Source: Vibrio hangzhouensis
GTDB taxonomy: Bacteria > Pseudomonadota > Gammaproteobacteria > Enterobacterales > Vibrionaceae
Direction: 5' to 3'
DNA length: 64,000 nt
NCBI RefSeq assembly: GCF_900107935.1
Contig: NZ_FNVG01000019.1
Location: 1-64,000, forward strand
Every line of letters begins with the position of its first letter. The stretch's first letter is position 1. The notes beneath the pieces are model-generated. The model searched no databases. It worked only from the letters and a program-made list of their open reading frames with translations, and was not told where the DNA came from. This document shows positions 44,182 to 53,738 of the stretch, one piece after another. Both the position numbers and the translations under genes were made by a program.

Positions 44182-44197
44182 CTGTTCATTTATACAG
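44182..44197 (-). promoter_or_regulatory. LexA box of dinB
   Basis: CTGTTCATTTATACAG keeps the full CTGT-N8-ACAG half-sites of the gamma-proteobacterial SOS box. Confidence 0.85.
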
Positions 44198-44231
44198 CTA
44201 AAGTATACGACTTTTTCGCCCTTTCTCAAAC

Positions 44232-44262
44232 AAAAAGACCAGAGCTTAACTCTGGTCTTTTC
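44232..44262 (-). terminator. Terminator of the nqr-apbE-nqrM operon
   Basis: AAAGACCAGAG/CTCTGGTCTTT with five T on the - strand, 18 bp past nqrM. Confidence 0.85.
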
Positions 44263-44279
44263 AACTGTATTAGATTCGA

Positions 44280-44513
44280 TTATGCGATTCGGTCTTTTTC
44301 CCAGGCCGCGAGTTTTTCTGCTCGAGCCTGTTCACGTGCCTCACGCTTTTTACGTGCATCACATGGTTCAGGACAATTACAAACCTTGTCGATACCCACA
44401 GCGCCAAGGCCACCACAGCTACCTTTAACAACTTTTTTCTGGAAGATATAGCCTACGGACATCGCAACAATAACGGCCAGAAAGACGCCAAATGTGATTA
44501 AAAATGTACTCAT
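44280..44513 (-). CDS. nqrM: NqrM, Na+-NQR maturation factor
   Basis: 77 residues: one transmembrane helix (~4-24), then a cysteine cluster GSCGGLGAVGIDKVCNCPEPC and a basic tail. DUF539/NqrM proteins are needed for iron insertion into the NqrD/NqrE site. Follows apbE by 12 bp, in the classic place after the nqr genes. Confidence 0.93.
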   Translation of the reverse strand: MSTFLITFGVFLAVIVAMSVGYIFQKKVVKGSCGGLGAVGIDKVCNCPEPCDARKKREAREQARAEKLAAWEKDRIA

Positions 44514-44525
44514 GATGATAACCCG

Positions 44526-45563
44526 TTATTTGTTCAGATAAGGTTTGAATGCTTCGGATGCTAGCTCTTCAAAACCGTCTTCTGTTTTTACAATAATAAA
44601 TGCTGGAATGTTATACTGTTCAGCCACTTCTAGCGCCTTCTCTTCACCCAGAACCATCAGTCCGGTTGCCAGACCGTCCGCTGTCATTGATGACTTATCG
44701 AGTACGGTTACCGACACTACTTTGTTGTCAATCGGCTTGCCCGTTGATGGGTCGATAATGTGAGAGTAGCGAATACCATCCTTCTCGAAGTAATTGCGAT
44801 AATCACCTGACGTGGCAATGGCCATATCACCCGGCTCTATGATTTCCTGAACATTACGCTCATCCGCCGACGGTTTCTCAATTGCGATACGCCACTTTAC
44901 GCCTTCACGGTTTAATCCTTTCAAACGCATTTCACCGCCCACCTCTACCATATAATCCTGAATACCAATGTTCTCAAGATAATTCGCCAGAACGTCGACG
45001 CCCCAGCCTTTTGCGATAGTCGACAGATCCACGTACAGACTACGAAGATCTTTCTTCAGCGTTACTTCTGTCGCTGATAGGTGTTCAATACCTGTTTGCG
45101 CTTTTCTTTCTGCCAGTTGCTCCTCTGTTGGTACTACCTCAGGTCTGGCTTCTGGACCAAAGCCCCAGAGATTTACTAAAGGACCGACCGTCACATCTAG
45201 CGCGCCTAGGGTCACTTCATTCAGGCGAATGGCCTCATTCACCACTATTGCGGTCTCTTTAGACACAGGAAACGGCTCTGTACCGTAAAAACGATTAAAG
45301 CGACTCAATTCAGAATCCTGACGATAGGTCGACATCTGATCGTTCACTTCTTCAAGTAGTCGGTTGATCTCTGCCTGAATCGTTTCTGGCTTTGGTGTAT
45401 TGTCTGTGACGATATACTTAACATTGTAGATAGTACCCATTGTCGGGCCACTCAGGTGTACCTGCTCACGGTTATTTCCGCATGCGGTTAGTACCAATGC
45501 AGCAGCGAAACCCAGAATGATGAATTTTGCTTTTTGAGCTAGATGAAACATGCCCTTACTCAC
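44526..45563 (-). CDS. apbE: ApbE, FAD:protein FMN transferase
   Basis: 345 residues. Lipoprotein signal with lipobox LTAC, so anchored on the periplasmic side. ApbE motifs: GPTMGTIYNV, DLSTIAKGWGVD, EVGGEMRLKG and TSGDYRNYF. Transfers FMN from FAD to the threonines of NqrB and NqrC. Confidence 0.95.
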   Translation of the reverse strand: MSKGMFHLAQKAKFIILGFAAALVLTACGNNREQVHLSGPTMGTIYNVKYIVTDNTPKPETIQAEINRLLEEVNDQMSTYRQDSELSRFNRFYGTEPFPVSKETAIVVNEAIRLNEVTLGALDVTVGPLVNLWGFGPEARPEVVPTEEQLAERKAQTGIEHLSATEVTLKKDLRSLYVDLSTIAKGWGVDVLANYLENIGIQDYMVEVGGEMRLKGLNREGVKWRIAIEKPSADERNVQEIIEPGDMAIATSGDYRNYFEKDGIRYSHIIDPSTGKPIDNKVVSVTVLDKSSMTADGLATGLMVLGEEKALEVAEQYNIPAFIIVKTEDGFEELASEAFKPYLNK

Positions 45564-45647
45564 CTATGTTATTAAAAGTATTTGTGTTTATGCCAAAGCT
45601 GACGCAAACAGAACTACTCTAAAATGTTCGACTCTTTTAAAACACAA

Positions 45648-45673
45648 ATGGCCGGCTCACATGAGCCAGCCAT
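45648..45673 (-). terminator. Hairpin between nqrF and apbE
   Basis: ATGGCCGGCTCA/TGAGCCAGCCAT, an almost perfect 12-bp stem followed on the - strand by TTTG. Could attenuate transcription into apbE-nqrM or protect the upstream mRNA. Confidence 0.55.
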
Positions 45674-45692
45674 GTTTTCACTTCAAAAGTGA

Positions 45693-46916
45693 TTAACCAC
45701 CGAAGTCATCAAGAAGGATGTTTTCATCTTCTACACCGAGGTCTTTCAGCATGCCGATTACAGCAGCGTTCATCATCGGTGGACCACACATGTAGTATTC
45801 ACAATCTTCTGGCGCTTCGTGATCTTTGAGGTAGTTCTCATAGATGACGTTGTGGATAAAGCCTGTGTAGCCATCCCAGTTATCTTCTGGCATCGGATCT
45901 GACAGAGCTACGTGCCACTGGAAGTTGTCATTTTCAGCCTGTAGGCCGTCAAAATCTTCTACATAGAACATCTCACGACGAGAACGAGCACCATACCAGA
46001 ATGACATCTTACGCTTAGACTTCAGACGCTTAAGCTGGTCAAAGATGTGCGAACGCATAGGTGCCATACCTGCACCACCACCGATAAAGACCATCTCGTT
46101 GTCTGTTTCTTTCGCAAAGAACTCACCAAATGGACCAGAGATAGTACACTTGTCACCTTCTTTAAGCGACCAGATAAACGAAGACATGATACCAGGTGGT
46201 ACATCAGGATTATTAGGCGGCGGCGTAGCGATACGCACGTTCAGCATAATAATGCCTTCTTCTTCTGGATAGTTAGCCATTGAGTATGCTCGGATGCATT
46301 CTTCATTAACCACTGACTCGTAGCGGAACAGGTTAAACTTGTCCCAGTCTTCGCGGTACTCATCTGGTACGTCGAAGTCTGAGTATTTAACATGGTGAGC
46401 CGGAGCTTCGATCTGGATGTAACCACCAGCACGGAAAGGTACTGATTCGCCATCTGGAATCCGTAGCTTAAGCTCTTTAATGAATGTCGCTTTGTTATCG
46501 TTAGAGATAACCGTACATTCCCACTTCTTAACACCGAAGATTTCTTCTGGAAGTTCGATGTCCATGTCAGTCTTCATGTTTACCTGACAAGCCAGACGCT
46601 CACCTTCACGCGCTTCACCTTTTGTAATGTGGTCAAGCTCGGTAGGCAGAATGTCACCACCACCAGATTTCACTTTCACGCGGCACTGACCACAAGAGCC
46701 ACCACCACCACAAGCAGAAGAGACGAATACGCCAGCACCAGCCAGAGCACTCAGAAGCTTACCGCCTGGTTGAGTTACGATTGCCTTCTCAGGATCGCCG
46801 TTTACAGAGATCGTGATGTCGCCTGTTGGTACTAGCTTAGATTTAGCGAACAAAATCACTAAAACCAGGGCTAGAACAATCAGCGTAAACATCACTACAC
46901 CAAGAATAATGTCCAT
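45693..46916 (-). CDS. nqrF: Na+-NQR subunit F
   Basis: 407 residues: N-terminal helix, [2Fe-2S] ferredoxin domain with SSACGGGGSCGQCRVKV plus a later Cys, then FAD (RAYSMANYPEE) and NADH (FIGGGAGMAPMRSH) domains. Electron entry site of the sodium pump. Confidence 0.98.
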   Translation of the reverse strand: MDIILGVVMFTLIVLALVLVILFAKSKLVPTGDITISVNGDPEKAIVTQPGGKLLSALAGAGVFVSSACGGGGSCGQCRVKVKSGGGDILPTELDHITKGEAREGERLACQVNMKTDMDIELPEEIFGVKKWECTVISNDNKATFIKELKLRIPDGESVPFRAGGYIQIEAPAHHVKYSDFDVPDEYREDWDKFNLFRYESVVNEECIRAYSMANYPEEEGIIMLNVRIATPPPNNPDVPPGIMSSFIWSLKEGDKCTISGPFGEFFAKETDNEMVFIGGGAGMAPMRSHIFDQLKRLKSKRKMSFWYGARSRREMFYVEDFDGLQAENDNFQWHVALSDPMPEDNWDGYTGFIHNVIYENYLKDHEAPEDCEYYMCGPPMMNAAVIGMLKDLGVEDENILLDDFGG

Positions 46917-46933
46917 TGACTATTCCTTATACC

Positions 46934-47530
46934 TTACAGTTGAACACCAGAGAAAGACATGAAGCCTAGTGCCATCAGACCTACAGTGATGAACGTGATA
47001 CCAAGACCACGCAGACCAGGAGGTACGTCAGAGTACTTCATCTTCTCACGGATACCCGCTAGCGCAACGATAGCTAGCATCCAACCCACACCAGAACCAA
47101 AGCCGTAAACGACTGACTCTGCAAAGTTGTAATCACGCTGTACCATGAATGATACGCCACCAAAGATCGCACAGTTAACCGTGATTAGCGGTAGGAAGAT
47201 ACCTAGTGCGTTATACAAAGGTGGGAAGAAGCGGTCCAGTACCATCTCTAGGATTTGTACTAGTGCTGCGATTACACCGATAAAGGTAATAAAGTTCAGG
47301 AAGCTAAGGTCGACACCTGCAACCAGCGCGTTTTCTTTTAGAACCAGGTTATAAAGCAGGTTGTTTACCGGTACTGCTACTGTCAGCACCACGATAACCG
47401 CTACACCCAGACCGAAAGACGTTTTCACCTTCTTTGATACCGCTAGGAATGTACACATACCTAGGAAGAAAGAGAGCGCCAAGTTTTCGATGAAAATCGA
47501 CTTAACCAGTAAGCTAATATAATGTTCCAT
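46934..47530 (-). CDS. nqrE: Na+-NQR subunit E
   Basis: 198 residues, six helices. Conserved cysteines in FFLGMCTFLAVS and VNCAIFGGVSF bind the iron centre with NqrD. 17 bp before nqrF. Confidence 0.98.
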   Translation of the reverse strand: MEHYISLLVKSIFIENLALSFFLGMCTFLAVSKKVKTSFGLGVAVIVVLTVAVPVNNLLYNLVLKENALVAGVDLSFLNFITFIGVIAALVQILEMVLDRFFPPLYNALGIFLPLITVNCAIFGGVSFMVQRDYNFAESVVYGFGSGVGWMLAIVALAGIREKMKYSDVPPGLRGLGITFITVGLMALGFMSFSGVQL

Positions 47531-47537
47531 GACTACC

Positions 47538-48170
47538 TTACTCCTTCGCTTCTACTTGTTCTGGTTTGATAATACGAATTACCCAGATCAGGAAGCCGAT
47601 TAGGAAGAACGCCGAAGGCGCTAGTAGCATCATACCATTTGGCTGATACCAACCACCGTTACTCACTAGTGGTAGTACTTCCATACCGAACAGCTTGCCC
47701 GAACCAAATAGTTCACGGAAGAAGCCAACAGTAATAAGAACAAAGCCATAACCCAGACCGTTACCAATACCATCGATAAGTGATGGCAAAGGCTCAGACT
47801 TCATAGCAAATGCTTCTGCGCGACCCATTACGATACAGTTGGTAATGATAAGACCAACGAATACCGAAAGCTGCTTAGAGATATCGTATAGATACGCTTT
47901 CAGGATCTGGTCTACCACGATTACCAATGATGCAATGATCGCCATCTGAACGATGATACGCACGCTATTTGGAATATGGTTACGAATTAGAGATACGAAG
48001 AAGTTAGACAATGCAGTAACGAAGATTACTGCCAGCGTCATAACAAATGCTGTCTCTAGCTTTGTGGTTACTGCAAGAGCAGAACACACACCAAGAACTT
48101 GAAGTGCGATCGGGTTGTTATCCAACACCGGCACCAACAGGCTCTTTTTCATATCTTTAGCACTAGACAT
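47538..48170 (-). CDS. nqrD: Na+-NQR subunit D
   Basis: 210 residues, six helices, homologous to NqrE with inverted topology. Cysteines in LGVCSALAVT and TNCIVMGRAEAFA. Start overlaps the nqrC stop by one base. Confidence 0.98.
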   Translation of the reverse strand: MSSAKDMKKSLLVPVLDNNPIALQVLGVCSALAVTTKLETAFVMTLAVIFVTALSNFFVSLIRNHIPNSVRIIVQMAIIASLVIVVDQILKAYLYDISKQLSVFVGLIITNCIVMGRAEAFAMKSEPLPSLIDGIGNGLGYGFVLITVGFFRELFGSGKLFGMEVLPLVSNGGWYQPNGMMLLAPSAFFLIGFLIWVIRIIKPEQVEAKE

Positions 48171-48952
48171 TAGTTCAGACCTCCGTCACGAACTTTTGCT
48201 AGGAATGGACCAAAGCCCATATCACCCAACCAGAAGTCAAACGTACCTTGAACGCCGTTACCTGTCAGTGTTGCTCCAGATAGACCGTCAACACCGTGCT
48301 CAGAACCTTCAGGTGCGCCACCTTTTACGACTGCAATCGCTGGCTTGAAGTTTTCATCAAACAGTTTTTTGCCAACGAACTGTGCGCGCCAAGATGGGTT
48401 TTCGATTTCGCCACCCAATCCCGGAGTTTCACCTTGCTCATAGTATGTAATACCGTTCACAGTATTACCGTCTGTTTGAACCGCAACGAACGCGTACATC
48501 ATAGACCAAAGGCCTGTACCGTGAACTGGCAAAATAATGCTGCTCACTTCTCCGTCTTGCTTAACCAGATACACGGTACCTACGTTTGCACGACGAATGA
48601 TCTTGGCAAAGTCCTGGTCTGCAGTAAGACGAATAGACTCCGATGGGTCTTTCGCTGCCTTACGCTGATCGTAGCTGTTTGCATCGCTGCCATCAGGCGT
48701 TGTCTCTACGAATTCACCTGTGGTGAAATCGACCAGACGCGGCTCAATATATTGGCTGTAAAGCTCAGCAACTGAACCTTCCGCTTCAATACCGGCTACT
48801 TCGATGATTTTTGACTGTTTGTCTAGTAATGCGTTCGCGCGTTGCTTGTCACGCAGACCTACTGCTGCAAGCGATACAACGATTGAGCACACTAAGCTCA
48901 ACGCGATAACAACAAACAGCGTCTTTTTAATGCTATCGTTATTACTTGCCAT
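48170..48952 (-). CDS. nqrC: Na+-NQR subunit C
   Basis: 260 residues. N-terminal membrane helix and a periplasmic flavodomain with the flavinylation motif DGLSGATLTG, whose Thr carries covalent FMN. Overlaps nqrB by 11 nt. Confidence 0.98.
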   Translation of the reverse strand: MASNNDSIKKTLFVVIALSLVCSIVVSLAAVGLRDKQRANALLDKQSKIIEVAGIEAEGSVAELYSQYIEPRLVDFTTGEFVETTPDGSDANSYDQRKAAKDPSESIRLTADQDFAKIIRRANVGTVYLVKQDGEVSSIILPVHGTGLWSMMYAFVAVQTDGNTVNGITYYEQGETPGLGGEIENPSWRAQFVGKKLFDENFKPAIAVVKGGAPEGSEHGVDGLSGATLTGNGVQGTFDFWLGDMGFGPFLAKVRDGGLN

Positions 48953-50183
48953 AGCGTGCTTCTCTCCGTTTGATGTTCTTCTCGATCACAAAGTGGTCGA
49001 ATAGAGGTGCGAACAGGTTAGCAAATAGGATTGCTAGCATCATACCTTCAGGGTACGCCGGGTTAACCACACGGATCATGACACACATTGCGCCAATCAA
49101 AATACCGTATGCCCATTTACCCTTGTTAGTAAACGATGCAGAAACAGGGTCCGTTGCCATAAAGAACATACCAAATGCGAAGCCACCCAGAACCAGGTGC
49201 CAGTGCCAAGGCATTGCAAACAGTGCATTGGTGTCAGAGCCAACAACGTTGAACAGAGTGGCCACTGCAATCATACCGATCATTACACCAGCAATAATGC
49301 GCCATGACGCAATACCCATGTAAACGATCATTGCCGCGCCAATCATCAGTGCTAGCGTTGATACCTCACCAATCGAGCCTGGGATGTTACCGATGAACGC
49401 ATCCATCCAAGTGATTGTTTGACCAGTGATGTTGTTAATTAGTGCGCCTTCGCCACCTTGTGCCCATTGGCTCAGTGCTGTTGCACCAGAGAAGCCGTCA
49501 GCCGCAACCCATACTACGTCACCCGAGATTTGAGCCGGATAAGCGAAGAATAGGAAAGCACGGCCAGCAAGCGCTGGGTTAAGGAAGTTACGACCCGTAC
49601 CACCAAAGATTTCTTTCGCGACAACAACACCAAAGGTAATACCTAGCGCTGCTTGCCAAAGAGGAAGTGTTGGCGGAACGATCAATGCGAAAAGGATAGA
49701 AGTAACAAAGAAGCCTTCATTCACTTCGTGCTTACGCACCATACAGAACAGCACTTCCCAGAAACCACCAACAATAAAGACTGTCGCGTAGATAGGCAGG
49801 AAGTAAGTCGCACCCAGGATCATCTTACTGCCCCAACCCGCATCGGTGCCTAGCGTGCCGCCAAGACCTTGAGTTAGCCAGTAGTGCCAGTTGCCATCGA
49901 TAACACCCGCAAGCTCTGCGCCCGTGTAAAGATGGTTAAGTGCCATAATGGCTTGGTTACCTGCATTGTACATACCCCAGAACATTGCTGGGAATACCGC
50001 GAACCAAACCATGATCATGATGCGTTTTAGGTCAACGCTATCACGGACATGCGAGCTACGTTTCGTGACAAGACCTGGCGTGTAGAATAGCGTTGCCGCT
50101 GCTTCATACAGTGCAAACCATTTTTCATGTTTGCCACCTGGCTCGAAATGATGCTCGATATCCTCGAGAAATTTCTTAAGCAT
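48942..50183 (-). CDS. nqrB: Na+-NQR subunit B
   Basis: 413 residues, about ten helices. Flavinylation motif DGFSGATALSQWA carries covalent FMN on Thr. Holds riboflavin and the sodium path in homologues; quinone site lies near its N-terminal part. Confidence 0.98.
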   Translation of the reverse strand: MLKKFLEDIEHHFEPGGKHEKWFALYEAAATLFYTPGLVTKRSSHVRDSVDLKRIMIMVWFAVFPAMFWGMYNAGNQAIMALNHLYTGAELAGVIDGNWHYWLTQGLGGTLGTDAGWGSKMILGATYFLPIYATVFIVGGFWEVLFCMVRKHEVNEGFFVTSILFALIVPPTLPLWQAALGITFGVVVAKEIFGGTGRNFLNPALAGRAFLFFAYPAQISGDVVWVAADGFSGATALSQWAQGGEGALINNITGQTITWMDAFIGNIPGSIGEVSTLALMIGAAMIVYMGIASWRIIAGVMIGMIAVATLFNVVGSDTNALFAMPWHWHLVLGGFAFGMFFMATDPVSASFTNKGKWAYGILIGAMCVMIRVVNPAYPEGMMLAILFANLFAPLFDHFVIEKNIKRREARYGK

Positions 50184-50186
50184 GGA

Positions 50187-51527
50187 TTACCCTTCCTTCT
50201 CAATCTTGTCTAGGCACTCACGCAGGAGTTGACCGTATTCGTACTTACCTGGACAAACAAAGGTGCATAGCGCCAAATCTTCTTCATCTAGTTCAAGCGC
50301 ACCAAGACGCTGAGCGCTGTCTTGATCGCCAGCACATAGATCACGAAGTAATAGCGTTGGCTCCATATCAAGTGGCATCACTTTCTCGTAGTTGCCGATT
50401 GGAACCATTGCACGATCACTACCATTGGTTGTCGTTGTCATATTGAACAACTGACCTTTGAATAGGTGACCAAGGAATGATTTAGTAATTGAGAACTTGT
50501 TCTTACCTGGCATTGCCCAACCAAATAGCTCTTTGTCACGACCTTCGCGCAACACAGACACCTGTTGATGGTAACGGCCAAGATAAGCGTGAGGACCTGT
50601 GGCATGAGTACCAGACAGAACCGAACCAGAAATGATTCGTACTTCGCCAGGCATCAGTTCATTATCCGTCACCTCTTCCAGGCTTGCACCTAGTTGAGTT
50701 CTCACTAAACGTGGGTTATTGACTACTGGACCAGCAAGTGAAATAACACGGTCAGTGTAGAGTTCACCAGTGGTAAAGAGCTTACCGAATGCAATCACAT
50801 CTTGATAATTGATACTCCAGGCCACGTTATTAGCGTTCACTGGGTACAGGAAATGCATGTGAGTGCCAACAAGACCTGCAGGGTGCGGGCCATTGAAAAC
50901 AAACTCTTTCACATTAGATTGGCTTGAGCGAGGAAGACTGGTGCCTTTTTTGCAAACATAGACTTTCTCATCTGTCAGTTTAGACAGGAGGTCAAGACCT
51001 GCAACAAACGCGTCTTTTTGCTCGTTGATGATCAATTCTGGCTCTGCTGCTAATGGGTTAGTATCCATAGCAGTTACGAAAATCGCTTGAGTTGTTGAAT
51101 CGATCGCCGGTACCTTGCTGAACGGACGAGTACGCAACGCAGTCCACAGGCCTGATTCAACCAGTTGAGCTTTAATCACATCGCGATCAAGACCCACTAG
51201 TTGGTCTGCTGTGTAGCTATCGAAAGTAACTTGCTCGTCGCCCGCCACTTCAATCACAACAGATTGTAGGACACGCTTCGCGCCACGGTTAACTTCAATA
51301 ACCTTACCGCTTGCTGGAGAAGTGAACTTAACACCAGGGTTCTTTTTGTCTACAAAAACAACCTGACCTTTTTTCACTTCATCACCCACGCGAACATGCA
51401 TCGTTGGACGCATACCCACGTACTCTTCGCCAAGCAAGGCGACTTTAGTGATGGACTTACCATCATTAATCACCTGGGAAGGAGTTCCTGCGATAGGAAG
51501 ATCCAAACCCTTCTTTATTGTAATCAT
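50187..51527 (-). CDS. nqrA: Na+-NQR subunit A
   Basis: 446 residues from the ATG at 51527 (MITIKKGLDLPIAG is the family start; a longer in-frame extension is not). Soluble cytoplasmic subunit with a biotinyl-lipoyl-like N-terminal region (VRVGDEVKKGQVVF) involved in quinone binding. First gene of the operon, three bases before nqrB. Confidence 0.97.
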   Translation of the reverse strand: MITIKKGLDLPIAGTPSQVINDGKSITKVALLGEEYVGMRPTMHVRVGDEVKKGQVVFVDKKNPGVKFTSPASGKVIEVNRGAKRVLQSVVIEVAGDEQVTFDSYTADQLVGLDRDVIKAQLVESGLWTALRTRPFSKVPAIDSTTQAIFVTAMDTNPLAAEPELIINEQKDAFVAGLDLLSKLTDEKVYVCKKGTSLPRSSQSNVKEFVFNGPHPAGLVGTHMHFLYPVNANNVAWSINYQDVIAFGKLFTTGELYTDRVISLAGPVVNNPRLVRTQLGASLEEVTDNELMPGEVRIISGSVLSGTHATGPHAYLGRYHQQVSVLREGRDKELFGWAMPGKNKFSITKSFLGHLFKGQLFNMTTTTNGSDRAMVPIGNYEKVMPLDMEPTLLLRDLCAGDQDSAQRLGALELDEEDLALCTFVCPGKYEYGQLLRECLDKIEKEG

Positions 51528-51913
51528 ACGCACTTGCACTACTTTTATCGGGAAAAAGATTCTTTTAAATTGCGTAACATTAGACACGACATTAAGTGTC
51601 TGGCTTTGGTTTTTTTGAGCGCCAAAGCAGCAACATCACTTTAACAATCTCGTCATAGAATCACTGCGAGATTTTTCTGGTGCGGTAGTTTAGCATCATT
51701 TGCGAAGGGGATGCCATGACGAATCCCGGCAATAGCCCCATTATTTCGAAACTTTTGTTATCTCTAGGGTTACCAATATGTATAACTTTGACAGAACGCA
51801 CATAGTCTTATTAACCCTTTTAAAAATTGGCGACTAGCTTGTTCATATTCTGAAATATAACTTTTTAACAAAATCACACAACAATATATGTTGAAACACT
51901 GTTAATATTTTTA
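51528..51913. other. nqr promoter region
   Basis: 386 bp, A/T-rich. Should contain the nqr promoter. A weak + strand hairpin with TTTTT (about 51647-51675) is present; no recognised operator. Confidence 0.4.
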
Positions 51914-51950
51914 CCCCTAAAGAGGTAGAACAGCAGTACCTCTTTAGGGG
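51914..51950. other. Perfect 14-bp hairpin downstream of bolA
   Basis: CCCCTAAAGAGGTA (51914-51927) and its exact complement (51937-51950) around a 9-nt loop. No proper T tract on either strand (on the - strand TAAAAATATT follows), so it is not a standard terminator. Confidence 0.6.
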
Positions 51951-52030
51951 GGCATTGACTCAAATTATGCTTCAGGATCGTTTGTTACAAAATAGTAGAT
52001 CACCGCACTCAAACCAGATGGAGTATAGAC

Positions 52031-52339
52031 TTATTTGCCGCCGCCTGCGCAATTAGGACTGGACGGAGCAAGACCATTTTGCTGTCTCCACTCGTCTGGG
52101 GTGTATGTATGAATTGCCAGAGCGTGAACCGGACCCGCAAGTTCATCAGCCAAAACAGAATTGACTTTACGGTGCCGCGCGACAAGACGCTCGCCTTCGA
52201 AGCTCTCACTGACCACAATGACCTTAAAGTGGCTCTCTGAGCCCGGGGGAACATTGTGCATGTTGCTCTCGTTGCGAACATCCAGATGTATGGGATTGAA
52301 AGTTTGATGGAGCTTCTGCTCGATGGTTTGTTGAATCAT
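52031..52339 (-). CDS. bolA: BolA family regulator
   Basis: 102 residues. BolA fold with RHRKVNSVLADELAGPVHAL, including the His that co-ligates [2Fe-2S] with monothiol glutaredoxins. In E. coli it affects morphology and stress responses. Divergent from rlmG; bolA beside yajG-ampG matches E. coli. Confidence 0.94.
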   Translation of the reverse strand: MIQQTIEQKLHQTFNPIHLDVRNESNMHNVPPGSESHFKVIVVSESFEGERLVARHRKVNSVLADELAGPVHALAIHTYTPDEWRQQNGLAPSSPNCAGGGK

Positions 52340-52378
52340 CTTACTTCCTTGGGCGTAACTGTTATTTTTATTTAGTCG

Positions 52379-52396
52379 GTAAAGTATATACTTTAC
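52379..52396. promoter_or_regulatory. 18-bp perfect palindrome between bolA and rlmG
   Basis: GTAAAGTATATACTTTAC in the 149-bp divergent region. Operator-like, regulator unknown; it may also contain a -10 sequence (TATACT). Confidence 0.5.
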
Positions 52397-52488
52397 TTAA
52401 TCAATAATCTTCCCCTAAATCACTTTCTTCTTGGCTAATGTTCAGGGATTTTGTCAAAATACAACCATTGTCACCAATTTGCATCATT

Positions 52489-53619
52489 ATGAAGACTGAA
52501 CTTACTCTCCAAGACCGTTCCTACACTTTGTACCGCTACCCAAAGCTTTCCAATGAACAACTACAGGCGTGGGATGCCGGCGATGAATATCTGATTAACC
52601 ACGTAGAGCAGTTAGGGCTAGCCTCTGACTCTCGTATCCTGATCCTCAATGACAGTTTTGGCGCATTGAGTTGCTGGTTTTCGAGCCAACATCAGGTGAC
52701 TACGCTAACGGACTCGTTTATTTCACACAAAGGAATTGAAAATAATCTTGCACTCAATCAATGCCGCGATATAAAGCTACTCACCTCAACCGACGGGTGG
52801 CCGCAGCATATTGATCTCGTTTTGATGCAGATCCCGCGTAATAATCGTTACCTGACCTGGCAACTGAATCAAGTCCGTCGCCACTATGGTGAACATTGCC
52901 CGTTAATCGCAGTCAATAAAGCAAAGGAGATCCACTCTTCTACACTGAAATTATTTGAAAAATATGCCGGTGAGACCACCACATCACTGGCATGGAAAAA
53001 ACACCGTCTGGTGTTTTCTAAGCTCAATTCCGACCGCCTTTCATCCATTGACCCCTACACAACCTGGCCAGTCCAGGAAGAGTCGTTGACGTTAGGCAAC
53101 CTTCCTAACGTATACTCAGGAGAAAGCCTCGATCTTGGTGCTCGATTTATCCTTGATCACCTCCCTGCCGACCTTAGATATCGCGACATCATTGATCTTG
53201 GTTGTGGTAATGGCGTTCTGTCACTGAAACTCAAACGTTTGAACCCTGAAGCGTCGGTGACAGCCGTGGATGAAAGCTATATGGCGATAGCGTCAGCACA
53301 GCACAATTTCACAATCAACCAATTAGACCAGAAAAACTGCCAGTTCATTGCCAACAACTGTCTGGATGGCTTTGAAGGTCAGAGTCAGGATCTTGTTGTG
53401 TGCAATCCCCCTTTCCACCAACAACAAGCAGTGACGGACCACATCGCCTGGCAGATGTTCTGTGATGCAAAGCATGTTCTACGCTCTGAAGGGGAATTAT
53501 TGGTTATCGGCAACCGTCACCTGGGATACGATAAAAAGCTGGCTAGGCTGTTTGGCAAACACAAGGTAAGACTTGTCGCATCTAACGCCAAATTTGTTAT
53601 TTTACAGGCAACTAAGTAA
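52489..53619 (+). CDS. rlmG: 23S rRNA (guanine-1835-N2) methyltransferase
   Basis: 376 residues from the ATG at 52489; an earlier ATG at 52438 would add 17 residues not seen in the family. Two Rossmann halves as in RsmC/RlmG; the C-terminal one has the SAM motif DLGCGNGVLSL and catalytic NPPFHQQ. The AWKKHRLVFS segment and overall order fit RlmG rather than RsmC. No clear Shine-Dalgarno at either start. Confidence 0.9.
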   Translation: MKTELTLQDRSYTLYRYPKLSNEQLQAWDAGDEYLINHVEQLGLASDSRILILNDSFGALSCWFSSQHQVTTLTDSFISHKGIENNLALNQCRDIKLLTSTDGWPQHIDLVLMQIPRNNRYLTWQLNQVRRHYGEHCPLIAVNKAKEIHSSTLKLFEKYAGETTTSLAWKKHRLVFSKLNSDRLSSIDPYTTWPVQEESLTLGNLPNVYSGESLDLGARFILDHLPADLRYRDIIDLGCGNGVLSLKLKRLNPEASVTAVDESYMAIASAQHNFTINQLDQKNCQFIANNCLDGFEGQSQDLVVCNPPFHQQQAVTDHIAWQMFCDAKHVLRSEGELLVIGNRHLGYDKKLARLFGKHKVRLVASNAKFVILQATK

Positions 53620-53738
53620 AGTTTGAGTCATAGTTGCCGTTGACAAACATCAATCACAGCAATTATCGGATACTATGTACAAAGACACCGCGTCGAAACG
53701 TTACTCATCGTTTCCATGAGTGTGAAAAGGAATCATCA

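Noticed and set aside
48296..48775. 159-codon + strand frame
   Set aside because: Antisense of nqrC, no family features or ribosome binding site.
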